DNA from: Cytophagaceae bacterium
GTDB lineage: Bacteria; Bacteroidota; Bacteroidia; Cytophagales; Cytophagaceae
NCBI GenBank assembly: GCA_021151805.1
Contig: JAGKWN010000015.1
Coordinates: forward strand, 1-55,336
Length of the DNA: 55,336 nt
Direction of reading: 5' to 3'
Part shown: one piece after another, positions 24,932 to 34,382 of the stretch
Position numbering within the stretch: the first letter of the stretch is position 1
How the letters are laid out: the number at the start of each line of letters is the position of its first letter
Translations under genes and position numbers: made by a program
Notes under the pieces: generated by a model
What the model saw: only the letters and a program-made list of their open reading frames with translations
What the model was told of the DNA's origin: nothing
Databases searched by the model: none

Positions 24932-25837
24932 GTGAAAAATAAATACATTATTGCGATTGTAGGTCCTACGGCAGTGGGTAAAACAGCTTTATCTATTGCA
25001 TTGGCGAAACGTTATAAGACCTGTGTATTATCGGCAGATTCCCGCCAGATCTTTAAGGAGTTGAGCATTGGTACGGCAAAGGCGAGTGTAGAGGAGCAGG
25101 ATGGAGTGCCACATTATTTTGTAGATTCTTTATCTATTGAAGAACCATTTAACGCAGGCATTTTTGAACGCGAGGGATTACGACTGCTGGACGAATTGTT
25201 TAAAACGCATGATGTTGTTATCCTCTGCGGCGGAACAGGCTTGTATGTGAAGTCTTTGCTGGAAGGGATGGATGAATTGCCTGAAACAGATCCGGAGTTG
25301 CGCGAGGCCCTGAATAAAGAATTTGCAACAAGAGGCTTGGAGGCTATGGGAGCAGAGCTGAAAGAAATAGATGACACAACCTACCAGCAAATTGATCTGC
25401 AGAATCCGTTGCGTGTTTTCAGGGCGATTGAAGTATACCGACAAACAGGAAAGCCACTTTCGGTTTTTAAAACCGGTACAAAAAAAGAGCGCCCGTTTAA
25501 AAGTATAAAGATTGGCTTGAATATGCCGAGGGAAGAGCTGTATGAACGCATCGATCGCAGAATGGATATGATGCTTGCCGCAGGATTGGAAGAGGAAGCT
25601 CGTGTCAATATAAAATATAGACATCTGAATGCTTTGCAAACGGTTGGGTATAGTGAGATATTTGGTTTTATTGATGGGGACTATGATCGTGAAGAAATGG
25701 TACGTCTGTTAAAGCGTAACAGCCGTAGATACGCCAAGCGCCAGCTGACGTGGTTTACCAGAGATCAGGAAGTGGTTTGGTTTCATCCTGGCCAGCTAAA
25801 AGAGATTGAATCGTATATTGAATCGCATCTTCAATAA
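24932..25837 (+). CDS. miaA: tRNA dimethylallyltransferase MiaA
   Basis: 301 residues from a GTG start. MiaA adds a dimethylallyl group to A37 of tRNAs reading UNN codons. P-loop GPTAVGKT at about 11-18, SADSRQIFKELSIGTAK, and GGTGLYVKSLLEGMD near 100-114 are all family signatures, and the C-terminus has RRYAKRQLTWFTRD. The gene is a housekeeping insert within the glycan region, with its own terminator shared with pfkA. Confidence 0.96.
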   Translation: MKNKYIIAIVGPTAVGKTALSIALAKRYKTCVLSADSRQIFKELSIGTAKASVEEQDGVPHYFVDSLSIEEPFNAGIFEREGLRLLDELFKTHDVVILCGGTGLYVKSLLEGMDELPETDPELREALNKEFATRGLEAMGAELKEIDDTTYQQIDLQNPLRVFRAIEVYRQTGKPLSVFKTGTKKERPFKSIKIGLNMPREELYERIDRRMDMMLAAGLEEEARVNIKYRHLNALQTVGYSEIFGFIDGDYDREEMVRLLKRNSRRYAKRQLTWFTRDQEVVWFHPGQLKEIESYIESHLQ

Positions 25838-25850
25838 AATCGTAAGGCAT

Positions 25851-25882
25851 AAAAAAGGAAAGAGTAATCTCTTTCCTTTTTT
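25851..25882. terminator. Bidirectional terminator between miaA and pfkA
   Basis: AAAAAAGGAAAGAG-TAAT-CTCTTTCCTTTTTT, a perfect stem with A and T tracts on both sides, serving the convergent genes. Confidence 0.85.
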
Positions 25883-25901
25883 ATTTTAAATATAATGAAA
25901 A

Positions 25902-26888
25902 CTATACTTCGTATTTTCTGCCATTCAACTTTTCTGCCAGTGAAAGCAGGTCTTCATTGATTGGTTTTCTTTTTGTGATTGTATCAATGAAAGGTGTATA
26001 AACAACTTGGTGATCGATAATTCCTGCCATTACATTTGCTTTACCTTCCAGTAAACCTTCAACAGCAGCCAGACCCAAACGGCTGGCTAATACGCGATCA
26101 GCTGCTGATGGACCACCCCCACGTTGCACGTGACCTAATGTAGTTACTCTGCAATCCAATTGAGGCAGAGCTTCTTTGATATCTCTTGCAATCATACTTG
26201 CGCGGCCTTCCTGATGACCTTCTGCAACAATGATAATGTGAGAAGCTTTAGCATCGCTTGTGCCATGTTTCAAACGATTTATGACAACATTTTTGTCATA
26301 AGGAAACTCCGGTATAATCGCCATTTCTGCACCGCCAGAGATTGCTGAACGAACAGCAATATAGCCTGTATCACGGCCCATTACTTCAATAAAGAATACA
26401 CGCTCATGTGCATCAGCTGTATCACGAATCTTATCAATTGCTGCAAGGCAAGTATTTACTGCCGTGTCATATCCAATCGTGAAATCAGAACCGTATAAGT
26501 CGTTGTCAATGGTGCCGGGAGCACCAACACAAGGGATCTGGTATTCATTGTAAAACAATTCAGCACCTGTGAAAGTACCGTTGCCGCCAATGGCAACCAA
26601 ACCATCAATGCCGAATTTCTGGATTTGTTCAAATGCTTTTCTTCTGCCTTCCGGAGTTCTGAACTCTTCGCTTCTGGCAGATTTTAAGATCGTTCCGCCT
26701 TTTTGAATGATATTGCTAACAGCACGATTGTCAAGTTCGATAAAGTTCCCATTAATCATCCCGTCATATCCCCGAACTATACCATAAACCTCAAGGTTAT
26801 GGTAATGACCTGCACGAACCGCTGCACGGATACATGCATTCATACCTGGAGCATCGCCTCCAGAAGTATACACTGCTATTTTTTTCAT
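25902..26888 (-). CDS. pfkA: 6-phosphofructokinase PfkA
   Basis: 328 residues from ATG at 26888. It phosphorylates fructose 6-phosphate, the committed step of glycolysis. Seen: TSGGDAPGMN at about 8-17, PGTIDNDL, the catalytic TIDND loop, and EVMGRDTGY. In the nucleotide site the usual GGDGS reads GGNGT: the Gly that marks ATP use (E. coli Gly104) is kept, but the Asp (E. coli Asp103) is Asn. The frame is open 35 codons upstream with no similarity to the family, so that leader is rejected. Monocistronic by position. Confidence 0.95.
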   Translation of the reverse strand: MKKIAVYTSGGDAPGMNACIRAAVRAGHYHNLEVYGIVRGYDGMINGNFIELDNRAVSNIIQKGGTILKSARSEEFRTPEGRRKAFEQIQKFGIDGLVAIGGNGTFTGAELFYNEYQIPCVGAPGTIDNDLYGSDFTIGYDTAVNTCLAAIDKIRDTADAHERVFFIEVMGRDTGYIAVRSAISGGAEMAIIPEFPYDKNVVINRLKHGTSDAKASHIIIVAEGHQEGRASMIARDIKEALPQLDCRVTTLGHVQRGGGPSAADRVLASRLGLAAVEGLLEGKANVMAGIIDHQVVYTPFIDTITKRKPINEDLLSLAEKLNGRKYEV

Positions 26889-27102
26889 TATTAATGAGTT
26901 GTCAAACAAATTCAAATAAAGAGGTGGATTTTTGGAGGCAAATACTGCCCAATCAACATTCCAATGCTCAATTTTACTAAAAAAATCATACAATAGAAAT
27001 CAAATGTATGCTCTTTTATTGAATTTAAGGTTAAATAAATAGACACTTTTTATTATTTAGAGTAAATTCGTCTCTACGTTGCATGAAAAGGAAGCCGCAG
27101 AA

Positions 27103-27870
27103 ATGAACAATACCCCACCATTTTTAACGATTATAACCGTAGTCTACAATAACCTTCCTGGTCTACAGTATACCTTTCAGTCGATTCGCCAGCAAACATG
27201 TACAGATTTTGAATGGCTGGTTATTGACGGTGGCTCTACGGATGGTACCAAAGAATGGCTTTCGCAATTGTCGTTTCCTGCATTGACATTTGTTTCTGAA
27301 AAGGATGGCGGCTTGTACGATGCCATGAATAAAGGGTTGAAAATGGCTTCCGGACAATTCGTATGGTTTATGAATTCAGGAGATGGAATTTATAGTGCCA
27401 GTACGGTTGAACACCTGAAACTGCATGGTACACACGCGGATGTCCTCTATGGAGAAACCATGCTGATTGATGAGCAAGGAAATCAGATTGGAAAAAGATC
27501 TGAAAAAACAACCCGTGTTCTGCCTTCAACATTAACTACGCGCTCCATGATCATGGGCATGGTTGTTTGTCATCAATCGTTTATTCCCAAACGTACTATT
27601 ACTACTCCATACCAGCTAAAATACAGGTTCAGTGCTGATATAGACTGGGTGATCTCGTGTCTGGAAAAATCAAAAAATACAATCAATTGTAATAGCATCC
27701 TCTCCAATTATCTGGTGGGAGGGCTTTCCATACAAAATCAAAAGACAGGTTGGAAAGAACGCTGGTCTATTTATGTAGAACATTATGGCTTAATCTATAC
27801 CACTTTTGCCCATTTTTATATTGTGATTCGGTATATTTGGAAATATATCTTTTTCAATAAAAAATATTAA
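27103..27870 (+). CDS. GT2-family glycosyltransferase (WcaA-like)
   Basis: 255 residues from ATG 27103. GT-A fold signatures: LTIITVVYNN at the start, FEWLVIDGGSTDGT near 38-51, SEKDGGLYDAMNKGL, and a membrane-associated C-terminus rich in Tyr and Ile. The DGGSTDGT/DGGLYDAMNKG pair is typical of colanic-acid-type glycosyltransferases that use nucleotide sugars at the inner membrane. A TTG eight codons upstream is less likely. It is first in a rightward group with the dehydratase-like and yfhO-like genes. Confidence 0.88.
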   Translation: MNNTPPFLTIITVVYNNLPGLQYTFQSIRQQTCTDFEWLVIDGGSTDGTKEWLSQLSFPALTFVSEKDGGLYDAMNKGLKMASGQFVWFMNSGDGIYSASTVEHLKLHGTHADVLYGETMLIDEQGNQIGKRSEKTTRVLPSTLTTRSMIMGMVVCHQSFIPKRTITTPYQLKYRFSADIDWVISCLEKSKNTINCNSILSNYLVGGLSIQNQKTGWKERWSIYVEHYGLIYTTFAHFYIVIRYIWKYIFFNKKY

Positions 27871-27903
27871 TCGTAACCGAATTGAGTATATATTGTTTTT
27901 CAG

Positions 27904-28899
27904 ATGCACGGATTAAAAAATAAAGTTGTACTGGTTACCGGCGGAACAGGTTCTTTGGGATCGAGATTAATTGAAAAGTTACTGCATACGCCTGAAATCG
28001 GACAAAAAAAGATCATTGTTTTCTCCAGAGATGAATTAAAACAATCGGAGATGCAAGCGAACTACCAGGCCGAATCTGAAGCAGGTAAGATCAGTTTTAT
28101 TTTAGGAGATATCCGTGATGCTGAAACATTATCGAAAGCTTTGATTGATGTTGATGTGGTTTTTCATACGGCTGCATTAAAACATGTTCCTGCAACAGAA
28201 AGCAATCCGCGGGAATGTATCAAAACAAATGTTATTGGTGCAATAAATCTTATTGATGCCTGTTTGCAACAGGGCGTGTCAAAAGTGATTGCGCTGTCTA
28301 CCGATAAGGCTGCTTCTCCTGAAAGTGTGTACGGTGCCTCTAAACTAATTTCGGATAAGTTATTTATTGATGCGAATAAATACGGAATAACAAAGTTCTC
28401 TATTGTTCGTTTTGGAAATATCCTCGGTTCACGCGGTTCGGTACTTCCATTATTCATGGAACAGAAAAGCAAAAAAGCTTTGACGATCACACATCCGGAA
28501 ATGACTCGTTTTTGTATTACATTCAGTGAGGCAGTAAATGTGTTGTTGTTTGCATTGGAACATTCATTAGGTGGCGAAGTGCTGGTACCCAAAAGTCCTT
28601 CATTCCGCATCGAAGATCTTGCGGATGTTGTATGTGCGGGTTGTGAAAAGTCATACATAGGCATACGGGTAGGAGAGAAGTTGCATGAAGATATGATTAC
28701 CGAGGACGATGCGCGTTATACACTAGAGTCTGCAGAGTATTTTATTTTGTTACCGAACAAACACGATCTTGAGATTGAAGCATACTGGACAAGATCTTTT
28801 GGTGCACGAAAAATTGAAAATCCTTTTTGCTTAAGATCCGATAATAATTCAGTCTTTTTATCAAAACAACAACTGGCACAACTAATAAATCAAATTTAA
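27904..28899 (+). CDS. Nucleotide-sugar 4,6-dehydratase/epimerase of the PseB/FlaA1 type
   Basis: 331 residues. Extended short-chain dehydrogenase with NAD-binding motif TGGTGSLGS at 12-20. It has the FlaA1/PseB signature AALKHVPATESNP, then LSTDKAASPESVYGASK containing the catalytic Asp-Lys and YxxxK. Members convert UDP-GlcNAc to a 4-keto-6-deoxy sugar (inverting C5) or act as C4 epimerases or reductases; the sequence does not decide which. It would supply a modified amino sugar to the surrounding glycosyltransferases. No membrane domain, so it is the short form. Confidence 0.85.
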   Translation: MHGLKNKVVLVTGGTGSLGSRLIEKLLHTPEIGQKKIIVFSRDELKQSEMQANYQAESEAGKISFILGDIRDAETLSKALIDVDVVFHTAALKHVPATESNPRECIKTNVIGAINLIDACLQQGVSKVIALSTDKAASPESVYGASKLISDKLFIDANKYGITKFSIVRFGNILGSRGSVLPLFMEQKSKKALTITHPEMTRFCITFSEAVNVLLFALEHSLGGEVLVPKSPSFRIEDLADVVCAGCEKSYIGIRVGEKLHEDMITEDDARYTLESAEYFILLPNKHDLEIEAYWTRSFGARKIENPFCLRSDNNSVFLSKQQLAQLINQI

Positions 28900-28923
28900 A
28901 ATCTATTATTTATTTCTTATATC

Positions 28924-31455
28924 ATGAAAAATATCTTTTCCGGGAAGTTTGCATACCATCTACTTGCGCTGTTTGCATTACTCGTTTTGACAACGATCTA
29001 TTGTAAACCTGTTTTAGATAATAAAAAATTAGCTCAGCACGATTTGGTGCAGGCAACAGGTGCTGCACAGGAACTTGAAATGTATCATAAAAAATCGGGT
29101 GAATATCCGTTATGGACAAACAGTATGTTTGGAGGTATGCCTTCCTATACAGTTAAAATAGATTATGATAACTCATGGACTGCTAAAGCTGCTTCATTTA
29201 TTTCGTATATCCTGCCGGATCCGATCAATTATATATTTCTGCTGGTTGGCTGTTTTTATATTGCAATGGCAGCCATGGGCAACAAACCACTTTACTCTTT
29301 CTTAGGAGCAATTGCATTTGGTTTTAGTTCTTTTGGATTGATTAGTCTTGAAGCTGGCCATGCCTCTAAAGTATTGGCTATTGCCTTTTGTGCACCGTTA
29401 GCAGCTGGTATTGTATTGGTGTACAGAAGAGAATATTTAAAAGGTGCTTTACTGACAGCGATCTTTATGATGATGGAATTATACGCCAATCACATTCAGA
29501 TCACTTATTACCTGGCTATCGCACTTGTTGTTTATGCAATCATTGAATTTGTACGTTCAATTCTTTCTAAAAAGATTCAAGCATTTTTTATTTCAAGCGC
29601 AATCGTTTTAGGTATCAGCGTGGTTGTACTTGGCTCTATGGCAACACGTTTTTGGGTGATGTATGAATACCAAAAATACACGATCAGAGGTCCTGCTGAA
29701 TTGACGCCATTAGCAACGGAAGAAGAAGGAAAGAGTGCTGAAGAAGAAAAGAAAACTATGAAATCTGCAAGCGGTTTGGATAGAGATTATGCATTTAGCT
29801 GGAGTTATGGTGTTTCTGAAACATTTAATTATCTGATCCCAAACTTTAAAGGAGGTAAATCCGGTGCGGCTTTAGATGAGAAGTCAGCGATCTATGAAAC
29901 GATAGAAGATAGCTTCGGAAAAGAAAATGCTGCAAAGTTTGCTAAGGCAGAGCAGTGGCCGATTTATTGGGGTGATCAGCCAGGCACCAGCGGACCTGCA
30001 TACATGGGAGCAATTGTTTGCTTCTTATTTGTCCTGGCTCTTTTTGTAGTGAAAGATCCTATGAAATGGTGGATGCTGGGAATCGTGATCGTATTCACCA
30101 TGCTGGCATGGGGACAGAATTTCCCGAAATTCAACTATTTCGTATTCGATTATTTCCCTATGTATAACAAGTTCCGTGCGGTAACAATGATCCACGCGAT
30201 TGTGGCAATGTTTATGGTGTGGTTGTCTGTTTGGGGATTAAGTGAATTACTTACTACGGATAAGCAAAAACTAAAAAAATATTTACAGTTCAGTATTGGC
30301 ATTGTTGGAGGTTTGGCTTTAGTATTCTGGCTTTTTGGTTCATCATTTGAATCGTTTGAAAAGAGTGATGCTGAAGCTGCTGAGCAATCTAAAAATGATT
30401 TTATTCAGTCATGGACGCAGGCTTCTCAGAAACCTGAATTTGCCACGGCTATGTATGAAGCATTACTGACAGATCGTGCGGCTGCATTATCTGCAGATGC
30501 AGTAAGATCATTGTTGTTTATATTATTGGCAGGTGGAGTACTATATCTATATGCCGCTACAGATGTACTTAAGGTTGAGTATTTAATTCTTGCTCTGGCC
30601 TTGTTTATTTTAATTGATGAATGGCAGGTGAGTAAACGTTATCTGAATGATGCAGACTTTAAAAAGCGCAAGTCGAATAAGCTTACCGTTACACCAACAG
30701 ATGCCGATAATAGAATTCTGCAGGATACAGATCCGAACTTCAGAGTGTATAATGCAACGGTTAGTACATTTAATGATGCAACAACTTCTTATTTCCATAA
30801 ATCAATAGGCGGTTATTCAGCTGCGAAACTTAGAAGATTCCAGGATCTGGTAGATCGTCAGATCAGCAATAACAATATGAATGTATTGAACATGTTGAAT
30901 ACAAAGTATTTCATTGTTCAAAACCCATCTAATGGAGAGCCGGTTGCACAGTTAAATCCAGCGGCTTTGGGTAATGCATGGTTTGTGCAGGATGTGCTTA
31001 CAGCAAAAAGTGCAGACGAAGAGATGGCTTTGATGGATAGTTTAAATCCCGGACAAACAGCCGTTATTTCAGCAGAATATTATGCAAAAATCAATTCATT
31101 TAAACCTATGTATGATAGTACTGCAACCATCAAACTTACTTCATACAACCCTGAAAAATTAACATATGAGTATAACGCGGCAACACCGCAATTGGCAGTA
31201 TTCTCAGAGATCTATTACAACAGTGGATTAGGCTGGAATGCTTTTATCGATGGGAAACCGGCTGATCATATTCGTGTAGATTATCTGTTAAGAGGTATGC
31301 AGGTGCCTGCCGGAAAACATGTGATTGAATTTAAATTCGAACCGCAGTCTTATCATAAAGGCGAAACAATTTCTTTGATATTCTCAATCATGTTTGTGAT
31401 TGGTTTGGGTGGCGTTATATATTTATTCTATAAAAAGAACGCTGTAGCAGCTTAA
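28924..31455 (+). CDS. YfhO-family multi-pass membrane protein
   Basis: 843 residues with 12 or more hydrophobic segments in the first two thirds and near the end, and a soluble domain at about 590-790 (FRVYNATVSTFNDATTSYFHKSIGGYSAAKL). The early motif KLAQHDLVQATGAAQE and LWTNSMFGGMPSY is a YfhO hallmark in Bacteroidetes. YfhO proteins are GT-C-like and are implicated in glycosylating lipoteichoic acid or other envelope polymers from polyprenyl-linked sugars. It follows the dehydratase-like gene by 24 bp and ends in a strong terminator. Confidence 0.88.
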   Translation: MKNIFSGKFAYHLLALFALLVLTTIYCKPVLDNKKLAQHDLVQATGAAQELEMYHKKSGEYPLWTNSMFGGMPSYTVKIDYDNSWTAKAASFISYILPDPINYIFLLVGCFYIAMAAMGNKPLYSFLGAIAFGFSSFGLISLEAGHASKVLAIAFCAPLAAGIVLVYRREYLKGALLTAIFMMMELYANHIQITYYLAIALVVYAIIEFVRSILSKKIQAFFISSAIVLGISVVVLGSMATRFWVMYEYQKYTIRGPAELTPLATEEEGKSAEEEKKTMKSASGLDRDYAFSWSYGVSETFNYLIPNFKGGKSGAALDEKSAIYETIEDSFGKENAAKFAKAEQWPIYWGDQPGTSGPAYMGAIVCFLFVLALFVVKDPMKWWMLGIVIVFTMLAWGQNFPKFNYFVFDYFPMYNKFRAVTMIHAIVAMFMVWLSVWGLSELLTTDKQKLKKYLQFSIGIVGGLALVFWLFGSSFESFEKSDAEAAEQSKNDFIQSWTQASQKPEFATAMYEALLTDRAAALSADAVRSLLFILLAGGVLYLYAATDVLKVEYLILALALFILIDEWQVSKRYLNDADFKKRKSNKLTVTPTDADNRILQDTDPNFRVYNATVSTFNDATTSYFHKSIGGYSAAKLRRFQDLVDRQISNNNMNVLNMLNTKYFIVQNPSNGEPVAQLNPAALGNAWFVQDVLTAKSADEEMALMDSLNPGQTAVISAEYYAKINSFKPMYDSTATIKLTSYNPEKLTYEYNAATPQLAVFSEIYYNSGLGWNAFIDGKPADHIRVDYLLRGMQVPAGKHVIEFKFEPQSYHKGETISLIFSIMFVIGLGGVIYLFYKKNAVAA

Positions 31456-31466
31456 GCTATCTGAAC

Positions 31467-31519
31467 AAATAAAAAGACAGGGCCTGTTGAATATTTCAGC
31501 AGGCCCTGTCTTTTTATTT
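31467..31519. terminator. Strong bidirectional terminator after the yfhO-like gene
   Basis: A long perfect stem (AAATAAAAAGACAGGGCCTG pairing with its complement) around a 13-base loop. It separates the convergent yfhO-like and methyltransferase genes. Confidence 0.9.
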
Positions 31520-31533
31520 ATGAAGTACTAAAG

Positions 31534-32268
31534 TTATTTCTGACCAACCGTAATGACAGACAAACCGGCACGATTAAAAATCAGTTTGTCAACGATCCTG
31601 AACAAAGGCACGAGCCTATTGTAGAATTTTAATTGGCCTTCCGGAATGATTTTATTTTTTAACAAGCGTCCTGATACAAACCAACCGGGAATGCCGGCAA
31701 AGTTGAAATAACGACTCTTAACAATTTTAAAATCAGCCTTTATGAAAAGATCATTTAAACTACGGTTATTATATCTTTTGTAATGCTCCAATTCCTTGTC
31801 GAAACGGTTATATAAAGCCTGATATGCAGGAACCAGAATAATAAGGTTACCACCTTTTTTCAGTAGCTTATGGCAGTTGCTTATGGCTAAAGCATCCTGT
31901 TCAATATGTTCAACAACGTTTAAGGCGAATATGGTGTCAAACGATTCAAATAAATGCAGGTATTTACTGTCAAAATCCGGATCTACCAGGTCAAACAATA
32001 TCATTTTCTTTTCATTGAAAGAAGGAAAACGTTTGCTTAGTGCTTCAAGGTAATTTGATCTTAAGTCTGATAATGTAATTGATAATTTGTTCTCAATAAA
32101 AAACTGTGAAATATTACCAATACCGGAACCGACTTCTAAGATCTCTCCGGAGCAATAGGGACGGATCACATCGAAGAACCATTTGTTGAGCTTATCTGCA
32201 TCGGAAAGAACAGACAGGGTATCCATTCCTTCGATGTCAATTTCTTTGTATGTAAAGCTTTGGCTCAT
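31534..32268 (-). CDS. Class I SAM-dependent methyltransferase
   Basis: 244 residues. Motif I is ILEVGSGIGNISQFF near 41-55, acidic strand 2 is LSDLRSNYLE, and post I has FDTIFALNVVEHIEQD and KLLKKGGNLIILVP. The C-terminal region is hydrophobic and may touch the membrane. Next to a dolichyl-phosphate-mannose-synthase-like gene (2 bp apart), it probably methylates a lipid-linked sugar or glycan, as similar pairs occur in surface polysaccharide clusters. The substrate is not known. Confidence 0.85.
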   Translation of the reverse strand: MSQSFTYKEIDIEGMDTLSVLSDADKLNKWFFDVIRPYCSGEILEVGSGIGNISQFFIENKLSITLSDLRSNYLEALSKRFPSFNEKKMILFDLVDPDFDSKYLHLFESFDTIFALNVVEHIEQDALAISNCHKLLKKGGNLIILVPAYQALYNRFDKELEHYKRYNNRSLNDLFIKADFKIVKSRYFNFAGIPGWFVSGRLLKNKIIPEGQLKFYNRLVPLFRIVDKLIFNRAGLSVITVGQK

Positions 32269-32270
32269 TT

Positions 32271-32984
32271 CTAGAATAACGAATATTTAATAATACAATA
32301 CAAGGCTCTGAAAGCATCCTTCATGCCGATTTTTTTTCCTTCCTCATAGGTACGCCCGTAATAAGATATACCAACCTCATAGATACGTATATTCGGTACC
32401 TTTGCGATTTTAGCCGTTACTTCCGGTTCAAACCCAAAGCGCGTTTCTTTAAGAGAAATATTTTTGATGATGTCTTTTTTGAAAACCTTATAACATGTTT
32501 CCATATCTGTTAAATTCAGATTGGTAAACATATTGCTTGCCATGGTCAGCATTTTATTGCCGATTGTGTGCCAGAAAAATAAAATTCTGTGTGGTTTGCC
32601 GCCAATAAAGCGGGAGCCATATACAACATCAGCAAAGCCTTCTATGATTGGTTGTAAAAGTAAATTATACTCGCGTGGGTCGTATTCAAGGTCAGCATCC
32701 TGAATGATGATTACATCACCTGTAGCTTTTTCAATACCTGTATGTAATGCAGCGCCTTTACCTTTATTAATTTCATGATTATAAAGTGTAATGTCATGAC
32801 CCGGGTGTTCGGCTATATATTGCTCGATGGCCTTTTTCGTATTGTCTTTCGAACAATCGTTTACTAAGATAATCTGCTTTTGGATGTTATTGCTTAATGA
32901 GACATCTAATACACGATTGAGAATTAAATGTATGGTATGCTCTTCGTTGTAGGCAGGAATAACAATAGATAAAGTATTGATCAT
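32271..32984 (-). CDS. GT2 glycosyltransferase, dolichyl/polyprenyl-phosphate mannose synthase-like
   Basis: 237 residues. Starts LSIVIPAYNEEHTI, has IILVNDCSKDNT, and the metal and donor motif IIQDADLEYDP, followed by YGSRFIGG and METCYKVFK. These are the DPM1-type signatures, without extra C-terminal membrane helices. Such enzymes make polyprenyl-phosphate-linked mannose or glucose, the donor for GT-C transferases that face the periplasm. A GT-C-like gene lies two genes upstream in the same run, which supports that pairing. Confidence 0.9.
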   Translation of the reverse strand: MINTLSIVIPAYNEEHTIHLILNRVLDVSLSNNIQKQIILVNDCSKDNTKKAIEQYIAEHPGHDITLYNHEINKGKGAALHTGIEKATGDVIIIQDADLEYDPREYNLLLQPIIEGFADVVYGSRFIGGKPHRILFFWHTIGNKMLTMASNMFTNLNLTDMETCYKVFKKDIIKNISLKETRFGFEPEVTAKIAKVPNIRIYEVGISYYGRTYEEGKKIGMKDAFRALYCIIKYSLF

Positions 32985-33081
32985 TTGATGATTATTAATC
33001 CTGTAAGTTAGGGTTTTTATTGAGCATTTTCAATGAAAATCCTAAAATTATGGCTTTTGAGAAGGTCTTAAAGGAGAAGGA

Positions 33082-34359
33082 TTACAGCAAATTTCTGTAT
33101 ACTGATTCATACGCTGCGCTGATTTTTTCAGGAAGATATTTATCCAACGCTTTATTTCTGGCATTTAATTTTAAAACATCAGGTGATTCATGATTGATGA
33201 TAAAATGAATGCCGTCTGCCAGATCGGTTTCGTTTTTGTACGCTGCCAGGTATCCATTTTTTTTGTGGTCAATCATTTCAGGTAAACCGCCTGTATGGAA
33301 TGCTACTACAGGCACTCCGCAAGACATTGCTTCAGCAACTGTATTTGGTAAATTATCTTCCAGAGAAGGACTGATATAGGCATCTGCCACAGAATAGATT
33401 TCTGAAATATCTTTTGGATTGATTTTGCCGAGATAATTTACCTTGAATGGTAAATGATTGAATGCTTCCGATACATTGTTTTTAATGGCGCCAAACACAG
33501 CAATTTCAAGTGTATCGCTTGTATGGTGCTTGGCTAAGTGGGTGAGTGCGTCTTTAAAATATTGAAATCCTTTTCTTGGATCCTGAATACTCATAGAACC
33601 AAAAAGCAATATTTTTTTATCTGTTGGAAGCTTATATTTTAAACGCATTTTCATGGTGTCGTGCGGAATGAAATCATCTACAGGCAAAGCATTCGGAATG
33701 GAAGTAACATGGAAGTTCTTTAAAATGGAACTTCTGGCTGCTTCTGTTGTGAGCCACTGGCTGCAGCCTACAATGGTAAGTTTGCTGGCATGTTTGAAAA
33801 TGTGGGCTTTACGTGCATGCAGCTGTGCGGATAAATCTGTGTTACTTGGTTTTTTTAGAAATGGACAATTGCCACAATTATACAGGTACGCCGTACATGT
33901 ACCAGGGTAATGGCAGCCACCTGTAAAATACCAGAAATCATGCATGGTAATAACAACCGGCTTACCTGATTTGAAAATTTTATCTAAGCCGTTTAAAGAA
34001 ATAAAACCCTGATTGATCCAGTGTAAGTGAATGATATCCGCTTCCTGAAAAGCCTTGTTTTGAGTAATATCAAAACCAAGGGGAGCTGTCGAAAAGCTAA
34101 ATCGTACCGATGAATCTTTTTCAGAAAATAGAAACAAAAATTTTTCGAAGGCTAAAAAAAGAAATGATTTTAATTTGCCCAGCAAGGCATCATCCTCATA
34201 TGAAAAAGATGTAATGGATGATTGATTACGGGAAGCCTTTGTAAGATAACTGACTTCATTTTTTTTTCTTAATACCTCTAATAGCCTGTTTGCAGCTATG
34301 GCCGCACCTCCCTGATGGTGAAAGGTGCTGATCATACAAACGTTTATTTTTTTTGACAT
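33082..34359 (-). CDS. GT4-family glycosyltransferase with Cys-rich insert
   Basis: 425 residues, GT-B fold. It opens INVCMISTFHHQGGAAIAANRLLEVL. A conserved insert near 135-165 carries MHDFWYFTGGCHYPGTC and CGNCPFL, a four-Cys pattern that may hold a metal or disulphides. The donor domain has LLFGSMSIQDPRKGF, and ISPSLEDNLPNTVAEAMSCGVPVVAF with the conserved Glu pair. This subgroup is common in colanic-acid-like and O-antigen clusters. Gaps of 97 bp downstream and 23 bp upstream leave its operon status open. Confidence 0.88.
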   Translation of the reverse strand: MSKKINVCMISTFHHQGGAAIAANRLLEVLRKKNEVSYLTKASRNQSSITSFSYEDDALLGKLKSFLFLAFEKFLFLFSEKDSSVRFSFSTAPLGFDITQNKAFQEADIIHLHWINQGFISLNGLDKIFKSGKPVVITMHDFWYFTGGCHYPGTCTAYLYNCGNCPFLKKPSNTDLSAQLHARKAHIFKHASKLTIVGCSQWLTTEAARSSILKNFHVTSIPNALPVDDFIPHDTMKMRLKYKLPTDKKILLFGSMSIQDPRKGFQYFKDALTHLAKHHTSDTLEIAVFGAIKNNVSEAFNHLPFKVNYLGKINPKDISEIYSVADAYISPSLEDNLPNTVAEAMSCGVPVVAFHTGGLPEMIDHKKNGYLAAYKNETDLADGIHFIINHESPDVLKLNARNKALDKYLPEKISAAYESVYRNLL

Positions 34360-34382
34360 TGGAAAGGCTATTAAAGTTTTAG

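Noticed and set aside
26889..26993. Longer start for pfkA
   Set aside because: The 35-codon leader has no similarity to PfkA; the family start MKKIAVYTSGGD lies at 26888.
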